The notes beneath the pieces were generated by a model that saw nothing but the letters and a program-made list of their open reading frames with translations, did no database searches and was not told the DNA's origin. Below are positions 11,061-24,400 of a stretch of DNA of 64,000 bases, piece after piece. The translations under genes and the position numbers were made by a program. The DNA is from Bradysia coprophila (taxonomy: Eukaryota > Arthropoda > Insecta > Diptera > Sciaridae): the NCBI RefSeq assembly GCF_014529535.1, contig NW_023503423.1:5814473-5878472 (forward strand), written 5' to 3'. Numbering within the stretch: position 1 is the first letter of the stretch; each line of letters begins with the position of its first letter.

Positions 11061-14000
11061 AAGAATTTCGTTAGTTTTTCTATGTATTTTTTTGCTTTTC
11101 GCAAGTGGCGCCATCCATACTTTCATAGCGGAATGCGGACTAACATAGAACTAATGACCGTACCTATGCGGCAAGTACAAAGAGCAAAAGACATTTCCAA
11201 TTAAACAAAGCCATTTACCTTACAGGAGAGAATGGTAGATGATAGTAATTGCCTTATAAAGACAAAAAAGAAAGGATCCTGAAAAAAAGGAAAAACTTGC
11301 GCGCGTCTCAACACTTCCGAATTGGAAAGGTATATAGTTATATAGGTAACGCCAATTGCATAAGCATTATCCATGCATAACAATTAAGGTTTCACCCCAT
11401 TTCGTATTAAAAAAAATCAGGTACACGTTTCACACACAAATGCAATTGAGATACAAAACGGTGCCACAACCAATAAAATAATAAATCTAATTAAAAATGA
11501 TAATGGGATAGAAATAGTTTACGTTGCAAGTAATTTAATCGTTTTTTTCACAAGGAAATTTACGATGAAAGGATTAATTACTACCATTCATTGGAAAAAA
11601 ACCAATTTGTTATACAAAAATTAATTAACTTAATTTAGCGATTAAAAAATCGAAAAAATAAAAAATTTAATTATCGAGGAAACCGCGTACGTTTTAGTTA
11701 AATTGTCGGTTATGTATGTCGGTCGGTGTGATTATTATGTAGGCACAGTAAATGTAGAAAAAACATTATCCTGGAAACACCATTTCGTGATAGCTAATTT
11801 GTGGAACAAGTCACATGAATCATACATTATTTTCCCGGTCCCCCTATTCAATCAAATGTTACCTCATAATATGAGGCTCGAACAACTCCAACTGCACAGA
11901 GATATGTTGGAATCTCATCAACTAAATGGAATACCAAAAAAAAATCCACAAACACCTTTGTTTAGATAATTAGAACAAAACTGTAGGTAAATCACACCAA
12001 ATTCGATAGTCCTGTAAAACAAATGGCCTACGGACATTAAAAACTATCACCCATACCGTCAAACTTCAATGATGAAAACAACAACTTAGCATAGCAACAC
12101 TCTGGACATTTCAAGACACGTCTCTCTTTTTCTTTTTATTGATTCTCATTCTCTGATGGTTACATGTACGATGGCATCCTGTAGATATGAAGCAAGTGTC
12201 AAAGAAAAAAAATCAATGAATCCGCTTGAGATCGACAGTTTCAACCGCTTTTACAATTCTTACAGTATACCTACTGTTAAAGCAAAGTCTTCTTATTTCA
12301 GGTTGTTTATATAGTGTGGTGGTGTACCAGTACCAACCTGCAGCGGGTGTACTTCATAATTTGAAGTGAATGTTTGTAATTAATGATTTTACACCTTCAA
12401 ATAGGGAGATATCGATGCATAAATGGAATAAATGGAATTAATGAAGTGATATGAATTCTATGTAAAAAAAATAAATTCGTCAATTTTTTTTTCGTATTTT
12501 TCACGGCAGACATATAAGAACTTTAAAGGCATGAAAGATAATTCTATAAAAAAAATTCTCAAGAGTTCAAATTCTAAATTATCTTCATAAAAAGTGCCCC
12601 CACCTTCGAAATCGCTGACACCAACACAACGATAGATGAATATAAAAATGCTTAACTAATCGGGAGGAGAAACAAGATTTTTTTCCGTCGTCAATGTAGT
12701 TGATATGTTCCCCTATTTTTTCTGCTCTGAAACGACGATTCGGAAAAAAAAATCATTCGTCGCGGCTTCTGTTTTGTATGTTTATAGAGATACATAGATA
12801 TTAAGTGTAACTAGATATATGAATGACAGTGTATATGAGAATGATTTGGAACAGTGTGGAACGAAAATATTGGACACAATTTGGTGGAAAGTGGGTTATT
12901 CAATGTGAGGATTGAATTACTGGATGGATGTGACATGAGTTCAATTTTAATTGGTTTATGTCTTAGTTCTTGACATGCTGCATACTTGATCATACTACTT
13001 AACCATCTCTTATTTGCATCAATCAATCAATGATGACCTCCAGTTAATGTGGTATCATATAGGAGGAGAATAGAGTTTAGAAACTAAGGGTAAAATCTAT
13101 TACAATTTAGTACTTTTCTTCATAAAAAGTCTGCTGTCACTGAATTATTTTTTCATGATCAAACTTCACTGCTGTGACATTTCATGGGAATGAATCAATG
13201 TGAAGTTGTTACACAAAAAATAGTACAGTGAGATTGAAGTACTATACAAAAAATGTGGCGCCTCTACAGGCCGACCGACTTGGCGAATAGTGAAATGTGT
13301 GTTAAAGCAAATGAAGTAATAGATTTTTTTAACAACCACTATGACATACTTTACACAACTGAAGTGACGCATTAAATTATTTTGTTGTGATTTGCCTGCC
13401 GTTTCTGAAAGGTTAAAAAAGAAATTTTGAAGATAGAATGGGCTCTCACCATATGACAATTCTAATTTCTAGGGATTGATTCAAAGAACATCGTTTAAAT
13501 TTGTCGTCGGTCACTGCAGATAGCTGATGATCAGCGCGTCTGAAAAGTTAAATTGAGCTTGTTATACCAGATTTTACAATATATGTAGTCTACATTTAGA
13601 CGAGATATCAGTTGCGAGGCTAACTTTCATCAGAGAAGATTTGCATACTTTCAGGCGTTTGTCACGTAAAATTAGTGGTTAAGACTTAAGTTATTGTCCC
13701 TAATAGACTGGTAGTGAGGTCTTAGAAACAAATAATTTTTTTTTCTCTTGGTGACAAGATTGCGAAAGAAATGATGCTATGCTAGCAGCTCAATGATTTT
13801 AAATGGTTATAAACGGCTTATCAGCTAAATATTTTACCGAATCGACTTAATTGAAATCGGTTGCCCATCCTGTATCCATTGAAGGCACGTATACAGCTGG
13901 TATATTATAACTTCTGCGGGAGAGGAAAAAAAATGAACCGAAATAAAAAAATGAAAAAATTGCCTTTAAAAATGTGTAATTGTATTTCTACCCCCCTCGT

Positions 14001-15413
14001 CTCATTCCAATGCACTGGAAAAAAAAGTGGGTATACAATATTTTTATATTTTTTTATTATACATGCATGCATATATATATGCACACAGTGCTATCATTTT
14101 TATTAGAGGATATGAGCATGTGCTCTTTCTCTCGTCCAAAAATTTTTTATTCGTAAGTATGCAGAATATGTATAAGTAAAAATTTAATGTTTATGTATCA
14201 TGTTTGTATATGTAGAGTCTCTCCCCACAGCATTTTTTCCGATTTTTATATTCGAAGCACCATGCCTGCCTTTCCCATCATCAAAGTATAGTAGGTATAC
14301 TAACAATATTACATTTTTTTATATACACAAAACTTATACACATAGCAAAAGGCAGTAACAAAACACAATACACAAAAACCAACGACGCAAGATCTAAACT
14401 TTGAGGACCAAAAAGTTTTTCTAAACCAGTCGAGTTTTTGCTTCGTTATGATTAACACACATCTCGCACGCGTTTTTTTCGTAAATTCGGTGAATTAAAA
14501 AAGAGTGACACACCACACCGTTCAAGAGATATATATATATGTACGGCACGTATATGCGCTCGGTGATATATATATAACAGAAAGCGAAGAGAAAAAAAAA
14601 CTTCTAAAAATATAAATTTTTTTCGGTAAAAATTTTCGGTATTAATACCTGTGGTTGGCGAAAAAAATTATTATTTTTTTTACGTAAACTTTAGAGATTT
14701 TTTTTTAAAAGTTTGTTTGTTTTGATCGTTGAATTCTTGCGTCGAATTCGTGATAAAAATTCGTTTGGATTTTTTTCGGTGCAGGAAAACTTAAAACATT
14801 GAAAAAAAAGAAAGAAATCCAATACCAAAAGTATTGATTATGTAAAAAAGTTTCAGCGGAAAAAAGAAGAGAACTTCTCTATACTGTATGTACATAAGTC
14901 TTATGTATGTATATGTCGTTTGTGACTCTTTTTTTTCTTTCAATATTTGCGCCTAATATTGAAAATTCAAAATAGCCGAAAAAAAACAACCAGAGAAAAA
15001 GAGGAAAACCGTTCGTCGCGAGTGCCTTTTGTAATGATGCAATTACATTGGAATTAATTAAACTCAAACATAAAATTTAATGTGCCTTGTACAACATAAA
15101 ATAGTATGCAATTTGCAACACTTAGCTAAACAACCACACAAGAAAAGAAAAACGTAATTTTTAAGCAGATAAAACAAAACTATGCTAACGCTAAAAGTGT
15201 GTTGTTGTGCAAACAATCAACTCACATGTGAGTGAAAGTGGTGTTATCAATTGAGTTAATTGACTTTGGAAATAATACAAACACCACGTGCTTCGTACAC
15301 CAGAACAATCATCATCACGAGAGTGCACACACAATAATTACAAACTCAAATTGGCAGTTGTGATTTGAAATTATTATTTTTTTCTTTTTTTTTTTGATTT
15401 CGGGTGTGTGTAG
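11061..15413. other. Non-coding DNA upstream of the zinc-finger exon; no confident gene
   Basis: Mostly AT-rich with homopolymer runs and TATATA stretches (for example 14,530-14,575). One weak coding candidate at 11,703-11,969 is listed separately. The upstream exon(s) and promoter of the zinc-finger gene that starts at 15,414 may lie here or left of the window. I could not identify them. Confidence 0.4.
11703..11969 (+). CDS. Small unrecognised open frame, possible exon
   Basis: An 88-codon frame. From the internal Met at about 11,856 the translation has a balanced polar composition (MLPHNMRLEQLQLHRDMLES) unlike the low-complexity frames around it, while the first half is less convincing. 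No domain is recognised and no strong splice donor follows. It could be a 5' exon of the downstream zinc-finger gene (same strand, about 3.5 kb upstream) or chance. I treat it only as a candidate. Confidence 0.15.
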   Translation: MSVMYVGRCDYYVGTVNVEKTLSWKHHFVIANLWNKSHESYIIFPVPLFNQMLPHNMRLEQLQLHRDMLESHQLNGIPKKNPQTPLFR

Positions 15414-18400
15414 CAAATAAATTTCGATCTCAAATCGGTGTGTTCTGAACACTCCCCAACAAAATCCATCAAAATTCTCGAACAAAGGCAATACACGGGC
15501 ACACTGGAGGGCCGTACAATCGAATACCGGCCCGGTGGCGGGCTGGACTATCACAATTCACCGCTGATGGCCGAAATACCGGCGGGCGAATACAGCCACA
15601 TTCATCGATCGATCGAACAGTTGCGATCGATGAACGAACGTGGCGTTCTGGGACAGCTCGGCTCACTATCGGCCACCGATATACGAGCATCGCTAGTACA
15701 TGACTATAAGCAATTTAATATTAGTGACTTAAGGAATAACGAACGGTTAGAGTATGCGCCGAAGAATGGCGGTATTGATATGAGAGGCGGCGATGGTAAC
15801 GGTAACAATAACAATAATAATCAATCGGACGATTTACGGCATCAGGAACAGCAACAGGATCAGAAGCCATATAGTTCGCCGTCAACACCACCAACACCCC
15901 TGTCGATAGCTGATGGACAAATGAATGAGTCGAAGGTAAGAATTTGTAAAATTTATGTACGAAAATCGTTACAGTAGTCGTGGTATTGAAGCATTGCGTT
16001 ATTGTGTCATGGAAGAATGATATCACTATTGCAGAACCACTATCCGAACCACTATGTCACTTATATGCTCTGCTACTTTTGTTTATATTTTTTTTAAAAT
16101 AATTTTTCAATGAGAGTTCTCTTCGCATACATTGTATGTGTGGTTCACCTGTCTATAATTATATGAATGTCGTTAAAGAACACAACCACAACATTTACTG
16201 AATCTACGCGCAATCCAATTTTTTCACGGAACCACATAACAAAGTGGTGAACATTTTCACTATATTGTCTTTTAGGGTGTCCATGTCTTATAAACGACCA
16301 CATTTAGCTGAAGTATTAATTATCTAAACGATCCTTTACACCGTTTTCCAATAATTATACCAGCGCACCTGTATTCTATACCATATGTCCATGCTTCGGC
16401 TATTTTCAATCTAAAGTTTATAAGTTTGTTGAATCAAACTTGTTATTAACAAATGTACCGAAAAGTTCGCTTGCAAGTGAAAAGTGATTTGATTGAAAAG
16501 TTAATTCTCTTTCTCTTTGATATATAAGTTTCTGTTGTTCACAACACAGTGTCCGCAAGGACGCAACGAAAATTTTCTGCTGCGCTGCAACATTTCATCT
16601 TCACTTTGATTTTGTGTATATTTTCCTGTCCAAAGCAATTACATTGCTAACGCAATAAAGAAACTTTTATAGTCGAATCAAAGAAGACTAAGAAAAGCTA
16701 TGTTCTCCGTTGTTTTGATAGATGATATAAGGAAAATGATAAAACGAAACTGCAGTTCCATCAAATGTGTCTGAGTGGATGGTTCATACCAATTCATCTT
16801 ACTTTTTAATTCTTAAATGTGCCCTCTCGGTGAGAATCCAATGTGGTAGAAACAAAGGAGAAAATCTTTGTTGATAGCTGTTATGTTATACCGAATAGAA
16901 TATCTAAATGCAAAATTGGGACATGTTCAATTAGTGAATTATAATAATAATGAAATTTCAACTTGATTAGTCTGATCATGTCAATATGGTTTGATAAATA
17001 TTTCAGAACAAAAACCTCGTCAGCCTATTGTGAATGAAGCTAAATCAATGAAGTTTCATTTTTTTTATAATTCGCTAATTGGGCACGTATCCTGCTGTAG
17101 TTATATATTCATAGAACGGAATTGCAATCATCCTTCCTCTATTTCTAAAAACATCTTCATTCCGTTTTGTTTGACTAAAATTTCGTGAGAGTTTCTAGTT
17201 CAGCCATAAACAAACAACCACAATGTTTCTTGCTTGCTCTCCGTGACCTTACATATAAGGTACATTTATCGATTTCTTATCTATTATGCATGGCAGCAGT
17301 TTCAATTTTCTTAAATCAATTTTTGATGCAATGAGCAACTAGGATTTGAATCGTTATGACTTCAATCATATTGTTGTTATCGTTATGTATTCCTGGCCAA
17401 AACTTATGGTAAAATTGTCGGTGCAACATTGTAATTAAACACCGTAGTAAGGTTGATGCTGACTTGATTCGACAATATATTCGGGGACGATATATTTTCT
17501 CATTCAACATTGATTTTTCCCTTTTTATATCATTCCCAATTAATTGAACAGAATTAAATCAAAGTTTAGAGGTCCATGATATCCATTACCGGGGACAAGC
17601 GGTCGAATCGAATGTACTCATTAAACTCATTTATTTGCTTCAAAATATTAATTAAAACGCGCAAAAAAAGTTTGGAACAAAAAATTCCGATTGAAAACTT
17701 GAAACTCTGTCGTTCATAATCAAAAATTGGCAATTAAAAATTTTGTTATTGAAATGAAAACATTGTTATTCATTAGTCTAATTCATTACTGGACTGCGCT
17801 AGACAGTTCCGATAAATTTTTCCGATTTTTCATAGGTTTAGTTAATTCATTTTCTACAAGGAAATAGAGAACAAATGTGACTGTTAGGATCACCAGAGAC
17901 GGTCTATTACATCTGTCAAAGTCACATTAATCAATTTACTGAAAGTGACGTTTAAAACGTCAAAGGTCAAAGCATAGTTGCGTGAGAAAATAGAATCTAA
18001 ATTCTTGTTTTTCTACTTATATCACCTTCTTGCCCTTCTTGCCTTATTGAAAGAGAATTAAGAAAGAAATAGGGGATTTTCTGATCATTTCGTTAATTAC
18101 TTCCGCTTGACTTTTAACATGTCAGTTTGACCAATGGAATAGACAGACTTTAGATTCCGACTGTCACAAATGTCATACGGCGGGAAAAGTTGCAGCACTT
18201 CTTGAACTTAATAAATTTTCTGTGAGAAATACAACACCCATTGGCGATAACTTGACATGGTAGTCTAAAGTTTTATTAGATCGTATGCTGCCACAAAGTT
18301 TCGTTTAAACCGCATAAACCTCCAAGTAACAATTCAAATACCAACCGAACGTATTAACGACCATCAGGAATATTATTCCTAAAAATTCTCTAATGATTTC

Positions 18401-21400
18401 TTCAAAACATCCAATATTTTTAGATCATTTTTTGGTTTAAAATGTGGCTCTATAATTAAATTTCCACCGTGATCGTTTATTTTCTTTGGAACATTTTTTT
18501 CCCTCTTCTTCTCGACATATCGCCGAGATGCTCATTTCGAATGTTAGTGTAAGAACATTTTTTTTTTCGTTCTTTCTTCAATTTGGTTCAAGATCGTATT
18601 TTTAGAAATTCATTCATAAAGAATAAGTGTATTATAGAGTTGTGATAATATGTTCGAATCATCAGACATTTTTTTTTTTTAATATTTTCTTATTCATTAG
18701 AAATTCCGACGATTTTCCGGGGATTCAATTAATTGGATTTCCTTCAGTGTTTTCATTGAGCGAACTGATTGTAGTTCCATATTTTTTCTTAAATATTTTT
18801 GATCGAATTCATTTTATATTCAGTGAACCCATTTCTGATCGAATAGTTTCCATTGTCCATAAAATTGAAAAGTCATAAATCAAACCGATTTTCTCTTTCT
18901 TTAGACCAATATTCGAATTCTTTATTGTAGTTTAAACAAAGAATCGAGAGAAAAACGAAACCATATACACAAGTGCAAGCAACCCCTTAAAGTTCTTGGT
19001 CCACGCACATCATTATTGATATGGTTGTGTGGAAGTTACGTTTTCGGTTTCTCTATATAATAAAAAAATAAAATGTTGATTGTGTCGAATTCGGGACAGA
19101 AGGTTACATATATGTGTTCTTCCATCATTCCTTCATTAAGCCTGACAAAAAGGAATGTTTGTTGTCAAACCAATTTAAAAATAAAATCTCTCTAGATTAT
19201 GTATACCTGAATGCATTATATACATTATAAGCAACCTAATATATATAGATGTCGTATATGACATACCTTGTTATTTGTCGAAAAAAAAAGATAAAGAAAA
19301 ATTACCTAAAAAAATAAACCATCGAGGGATTTCTTCTTCTGATTTATCCTTTAGATAACGAATTCCAATGGTGCTAAAGTAAGGTTCACTCTGTTGTTGT
19401 AATTGTCTATATCGTTATACACAATGCCGTATATATATGCCGTGTGCAGTGTATAGATATGTTGCGTTTCATCGTATCAAAATATCTTTTTTTTATATAG
19501 GGCCGTGTTTCTCATATAAATATCCATATAAATTGACATACGAACGCATTTTAATATTTATGACACTCTTGTAAACACAAATTGGTTAGAAGTTAGAGTA
19601 ACACACACACATCAGAGATGTAAGCGGATTCTGCTATCCAGGTTATTATTGAGGGATAAATCTTATCCGAGCATCGTCTAAATGGATGATTTGAATGAAT
19701 TCATTTTTGTGCTTCTTGGGAACGACAAAAATTCGTTCCATTTGGCTAAAATGATTCGGCAAAATTTGTGTCGCCGGATGTTTTTCTTTTCTTTTTCTGT
19801 TTAAATGACCTTTTCTCATAGGCCATCTTTGTAGTCCGGGCAACATCTCAAGATTATTTTACAAAAAAAAATTCTTGGAAAAATCTTGAATCCATCGATC
19901 CATGACCAGTCTGATCGTGACAATTGAAATAAGTCATGTTTTCTGTTTTAGGAGCTGTTGTGGTTTGTGAATGATTCCAAACAAAATTGATTTAACAAAT
20001 GACAATCTAGATTTCTTTATTTTAGTACTTCATTCTTGTTGCTGTTAGGCACTGCCTAACCAAAATTCAAAAAATTAAATCTAGATTTTCATTTGTTAAA
20101 CGAAGTTCTTGTGGAATCAATTACAAACCACAACAACTCCCACATCATAAAACATGTCGAATGACACTTTTCTCTCAATGTAGCACAAAATATAATCACG
20201 GCAGGGGCGTTTGATTTGACTAAGGACCTAAATAATCTAATTATCTCAGTGCTCATTTGAGTTCATTTTCATACATTGTGCAGGTCCCTTATCTATCGTT
20301 TCAAAAATGAACCGCTCCTGCCTATATCACTCTGCCGTGATATAATTCATTCGGCTTGCATTTCTGACAGATTTTTTCTTTATTTTATTTTGATGATGTG
20401 GTTATTTTCAAATATTTTTATTTCATATTCCATCGCACAACAAATGGTTGCCACTATGGGTTTTCTAATAGAGAGACAGAGAGACAGTTTGTGTATTTCA
20501 TAAAATAGAATTTATTATGTTTTAATTAAGGAACATTTTCGTGTGTTGCTCGTTTTATACTACATTTCGATGTCTTATTAAGATTTCGTAGAAAATTTAT
20601 GACGGGAGAATTTCGGTGAAGACCGATTTTTACCGGCTGGTTTTGTTATTGGATGTAAGATATGAATCTAAAATCAAATCAGAATTTTTGGGATACTTCG
20701 ACAAAATATCCACCGATAAATTGTTGAGTCAGAGTTTGAAGTTTATACGGTGAGTTTGTTACTTCAAGCTCCGTATACATCATCCGGTCGCAAATTAATT
20801 TATCGAGAAGCTTTCATCGTACAGACTTCACCTCATTATCGCTACAAAAACACATCGCGAAAACTAATATCAACTCCGCCAAGCAATTAAAACCACATAA
20901 TGCATCTTTATAATCTCGGTACACTAATTAATTTTACCGTCCCGGTTTTTCTTTTCACTTCAATGGGAAAGCAAAGTACAAGCTGTGTACCAGGACTACA
21001 ACTTCCGCATATTATTTTAACAATAGAATCAATCTCAATGGACGTATTTTATATAAATGTGCGGTGTGTATACTCTGTCTATTGATTTAATTATGGTGCC
21101 ATTAAAAATTCACAGGTCAAAATTTTCATCTCTTGTTACGCTTGGTTACAGTCGATTGATAATTATTGAGTTTCATGTCAAAAACTCTCGGTATCTATAC
21201 CATTTTTTCGGTTCGGTTATTGTCCATCATGTCACACCGGTTTGAGTGGAGGGAATGGTTGGGGTGATAATAAAATTCTTTTATATACATTCAATAAAAT
21301 GCGATGGCAGAGCATCTAATTAAGGACACTTTCAATCGGAAAACATTTTTATCAGTCGTCATGGTGACGATATAAGGTATCTTACGTGTAGCTAACAAAA

Positions 21401-24400
21401 ATATAAATTGTTCGGAGAAAAATGGTTTTCCGGACTATAAAGTCGAGGGAAAACGTGTCCAATGTGCCCATCGAAGTAAAACAAATTTTTATTTTATTTT
21501 CGACACAAAAAATTGATCAAAACAAACTTTAAAGAATGACAAGCGAATGAAACTTACGTCAACGTTTTATCATCTAAGCTGTGTTGGGGTTATCGCGGTG
21601 ATGATAAACTTTCAAACGGAAACAAACTTCCTCGGGGGAATCGTCCAAGCAAGTACGAACAATTCTTTTCGCATCGATTTAATTGTGCTAGTTTTTACAG
21701 GTCTGTTTTTTCTGTGGCAAAGAGAAACGACAAGTGGTTTTTCCTATAGTTGCGTATGTAACGCATAAAGCCGAACTTTTCAACGATGAATTATACTTGT
21801 TTTGGAGACGTTGTTGTCTGTTCTTTACAATTTTTTTCTTTCTTTGGTACTGTGAAAGTACATTTGTGACTTCATGAAAAGATGAGATTTTTTTTTTGTT
21901 TCTCCATCCATGGGTTGAGTGTTATTTACCGGTTTACTTACCCCCTAGTGATATTTTGAGCACATTGAGAAATAATTTTGGGTATACTTAGGACAAAACC
22001 TTCGTTCATGCAGGAATTTTTAATTTATGAACTGGTTACAATATTCAATAACAAAGCTTGACGAATATGAATAATATGAGCATTTATATGGGCAATATTG
22101 CGCATACAGGGTACTTCATAAATAAAATGCTCACACGTCACTTGTCTTCGTAATTTTTTTTTCTCTCTCTTCTTTTTCTTTGTTTCTCTTTTTATAAAGT
22201 TTGCGTCACCAATTCGATGAAAAAAAAAAACCTCGCTACACAAGAGAAAAAAAAATCGAATCAACACACAAATTGTATGTAATATACTTTCAACCACCTC
22301 CTGACGAGAAGCGCTATAACGCGAAAATGAACCATTCGAATGAAGAAAAAGCCGAAAAATTACATACAAATTTTGAAAAGTGACATATATTCGGAATGCT
22401 ATCAACATGATACACCAAAATTAATAGAGAAAAATAACGAATCAGCACCGAAAGGCAAGAAGAGGAACCAAAAAAAAAACATTAAATAAACATCCATATA
22501 CACTTGAACATGCAAATTAAAACACAAAAAATTAATATAAATAATTAATGACCTTTCATTCTGGAAGACCATAAAAAATAAATTCTCAACCAAAAAAAAA
22601 ACCGACTGAAACACGTTTGCATACATTTCGGAAAAAAAATATTTTTTTTTTCTTTAACAAATATGATCTATAAGTACAAATATATAAAAAAGATATGCTT
22701 GCAAACACACACATACACATACGCACAGCCGATTGTAAACGTTACGAAATACATTCATATCAGAATCAGTATCATTATTCAAACACTCTCAACCTCACCA
22801 GCCGAAATGAAAGAACAAGAAGTAATAATAATACAAAAAAAACTGCCAAAAATTATATAAAACCTCAACGCCGAACTGAACATTTATTTCGAAAAACCAG
22901 AAACGATTCTTGATTCTAAAAAATAAATTTGAAGAAAAAATCCACTGTTACGTGTTGTATTATATTCAAGTTTTTTTCTTGAAGTAATACATCCAACATA
23001 TGTCTTTGCATATATAACAGATAGTTAATTTGTATATAATATGGATATGGGCACTAAGGATACCTCCTAACAACACATTAAGCAAATTTTCTTGAATGCT
23101 TAAAATTGCAAATCTTTTGTCAAATTGATACAATCATGCTGGTTCCATAATAATTTAACAAATTGATTTTTTTTTCTTTAGATGTAAAACTAGAGAGTCA
23201 GTCAATTCACTTCTTTTTTATACGTATATATGTACAATTCATTCCATATGTGTATATACAACATCGGACACACATACGCGTCGTTTTTTTTATTATTATT
23301 TCATTCACATATCTGTCTCTATGTATATTATATACATAATGACTCTACAATGGACATCGCCGAGAAACACATTGTACGTATTCGGCTGTGCATACGATCA
23401 TACGACTTACGGCAGCATAGGGCCACCCAAAAAAAAACATTTTGTTTACGTTTTTTATACTTGAGAAAATATACAGAAGAAGAGAAAAAAAAAACCTCTC
23501 TTGATGGAAACATTAACGCATGCATAATTCGTTTAACGATATTGAAGTCGAGAAAAAAAGAAAAACAATCCGAATGAAATTGTATGAAATGTATGAGATT
23601 CGGTTTCTACTCGAAATGTCGTCAGTTTTAATGAGGAATTCAATTTAATAGGAAGACTAAATAGACGCAGAATGTTTACCTAATTAACAGTTATTTATTC
23701 TTCTCTAATTGACGCGGAAGGACAGCTTAAATGTCTGTTAGTTTAACATTTTGGTCATTAAGTTTTGTCCATCTATCTCAATTAACCGTAGCACCTTCAA
23801 AACAATTCACTTTTCCGTTCATACATCCTTTTCGAGTTGCCTGTGCTTAACGCGAAGGTTATGATTCGTTTTCTTCCATTGTTGTTAATAGGATATAGGA
23901 GTGAGGTTGAAGTGAGAAAACTTTAAATGCCTAAATGAAGTAGTGCTTAAATGGATTTTGCTATATATATGACGCACTATAGTACGGAGTATGTTAAAGT
24001 AACGTTTGTCCAATACAAGAAAACATTGACTTCGCCTTGGTTTGAAGCAACGCACTTCAAGCACAAATAGGATACTGAAACTGGACAGTGTATCGAACAA
24101 ATTTTGATCCTGTAAAAAAATCTGTAAAAATTTTTCATACAAATTAGTACTCTATTTGACAGCTGTCATTAATAGCACTTTCGCTTGAAATGCGTTGTTT
24201 GAAGATATTCACATCTATTTCGCAAAATTTTCTTTTAAGTGTTTGTCATGAAAATAGCTATTGGTGTACAGTATTGCGACCGACGTATTAGGTTATATGG
24301 ATTTTCATATAACTTTAACACACTAGTGCGTAAAAGTGACATTTCAAAAATGAGTAATTTTAATCTTGACCCTAACATGGAGCTTCAAATGATTCTTTAA

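Noticed and set aside
15469..16026. Minus-strand frames opposite the first zinc-finger coding exon
   Set aside because: They are shadows of the plus-strand coding frame, which has the splice sites and sensible composition.
21547..21768. 73-codon frame with a hydrophobic N-terminus resembling a signal peptide
   Set aside because: The hydrophobic run is common in T-rich DNA; it lies deep in an intron with no supporting context.
22025..23577. Several 60-127 codon frames on both strands in the giant intron
   Set aside because: They overlap one another, are Lys/Phe-rich from A/T runs, and have no domain or splice logic.
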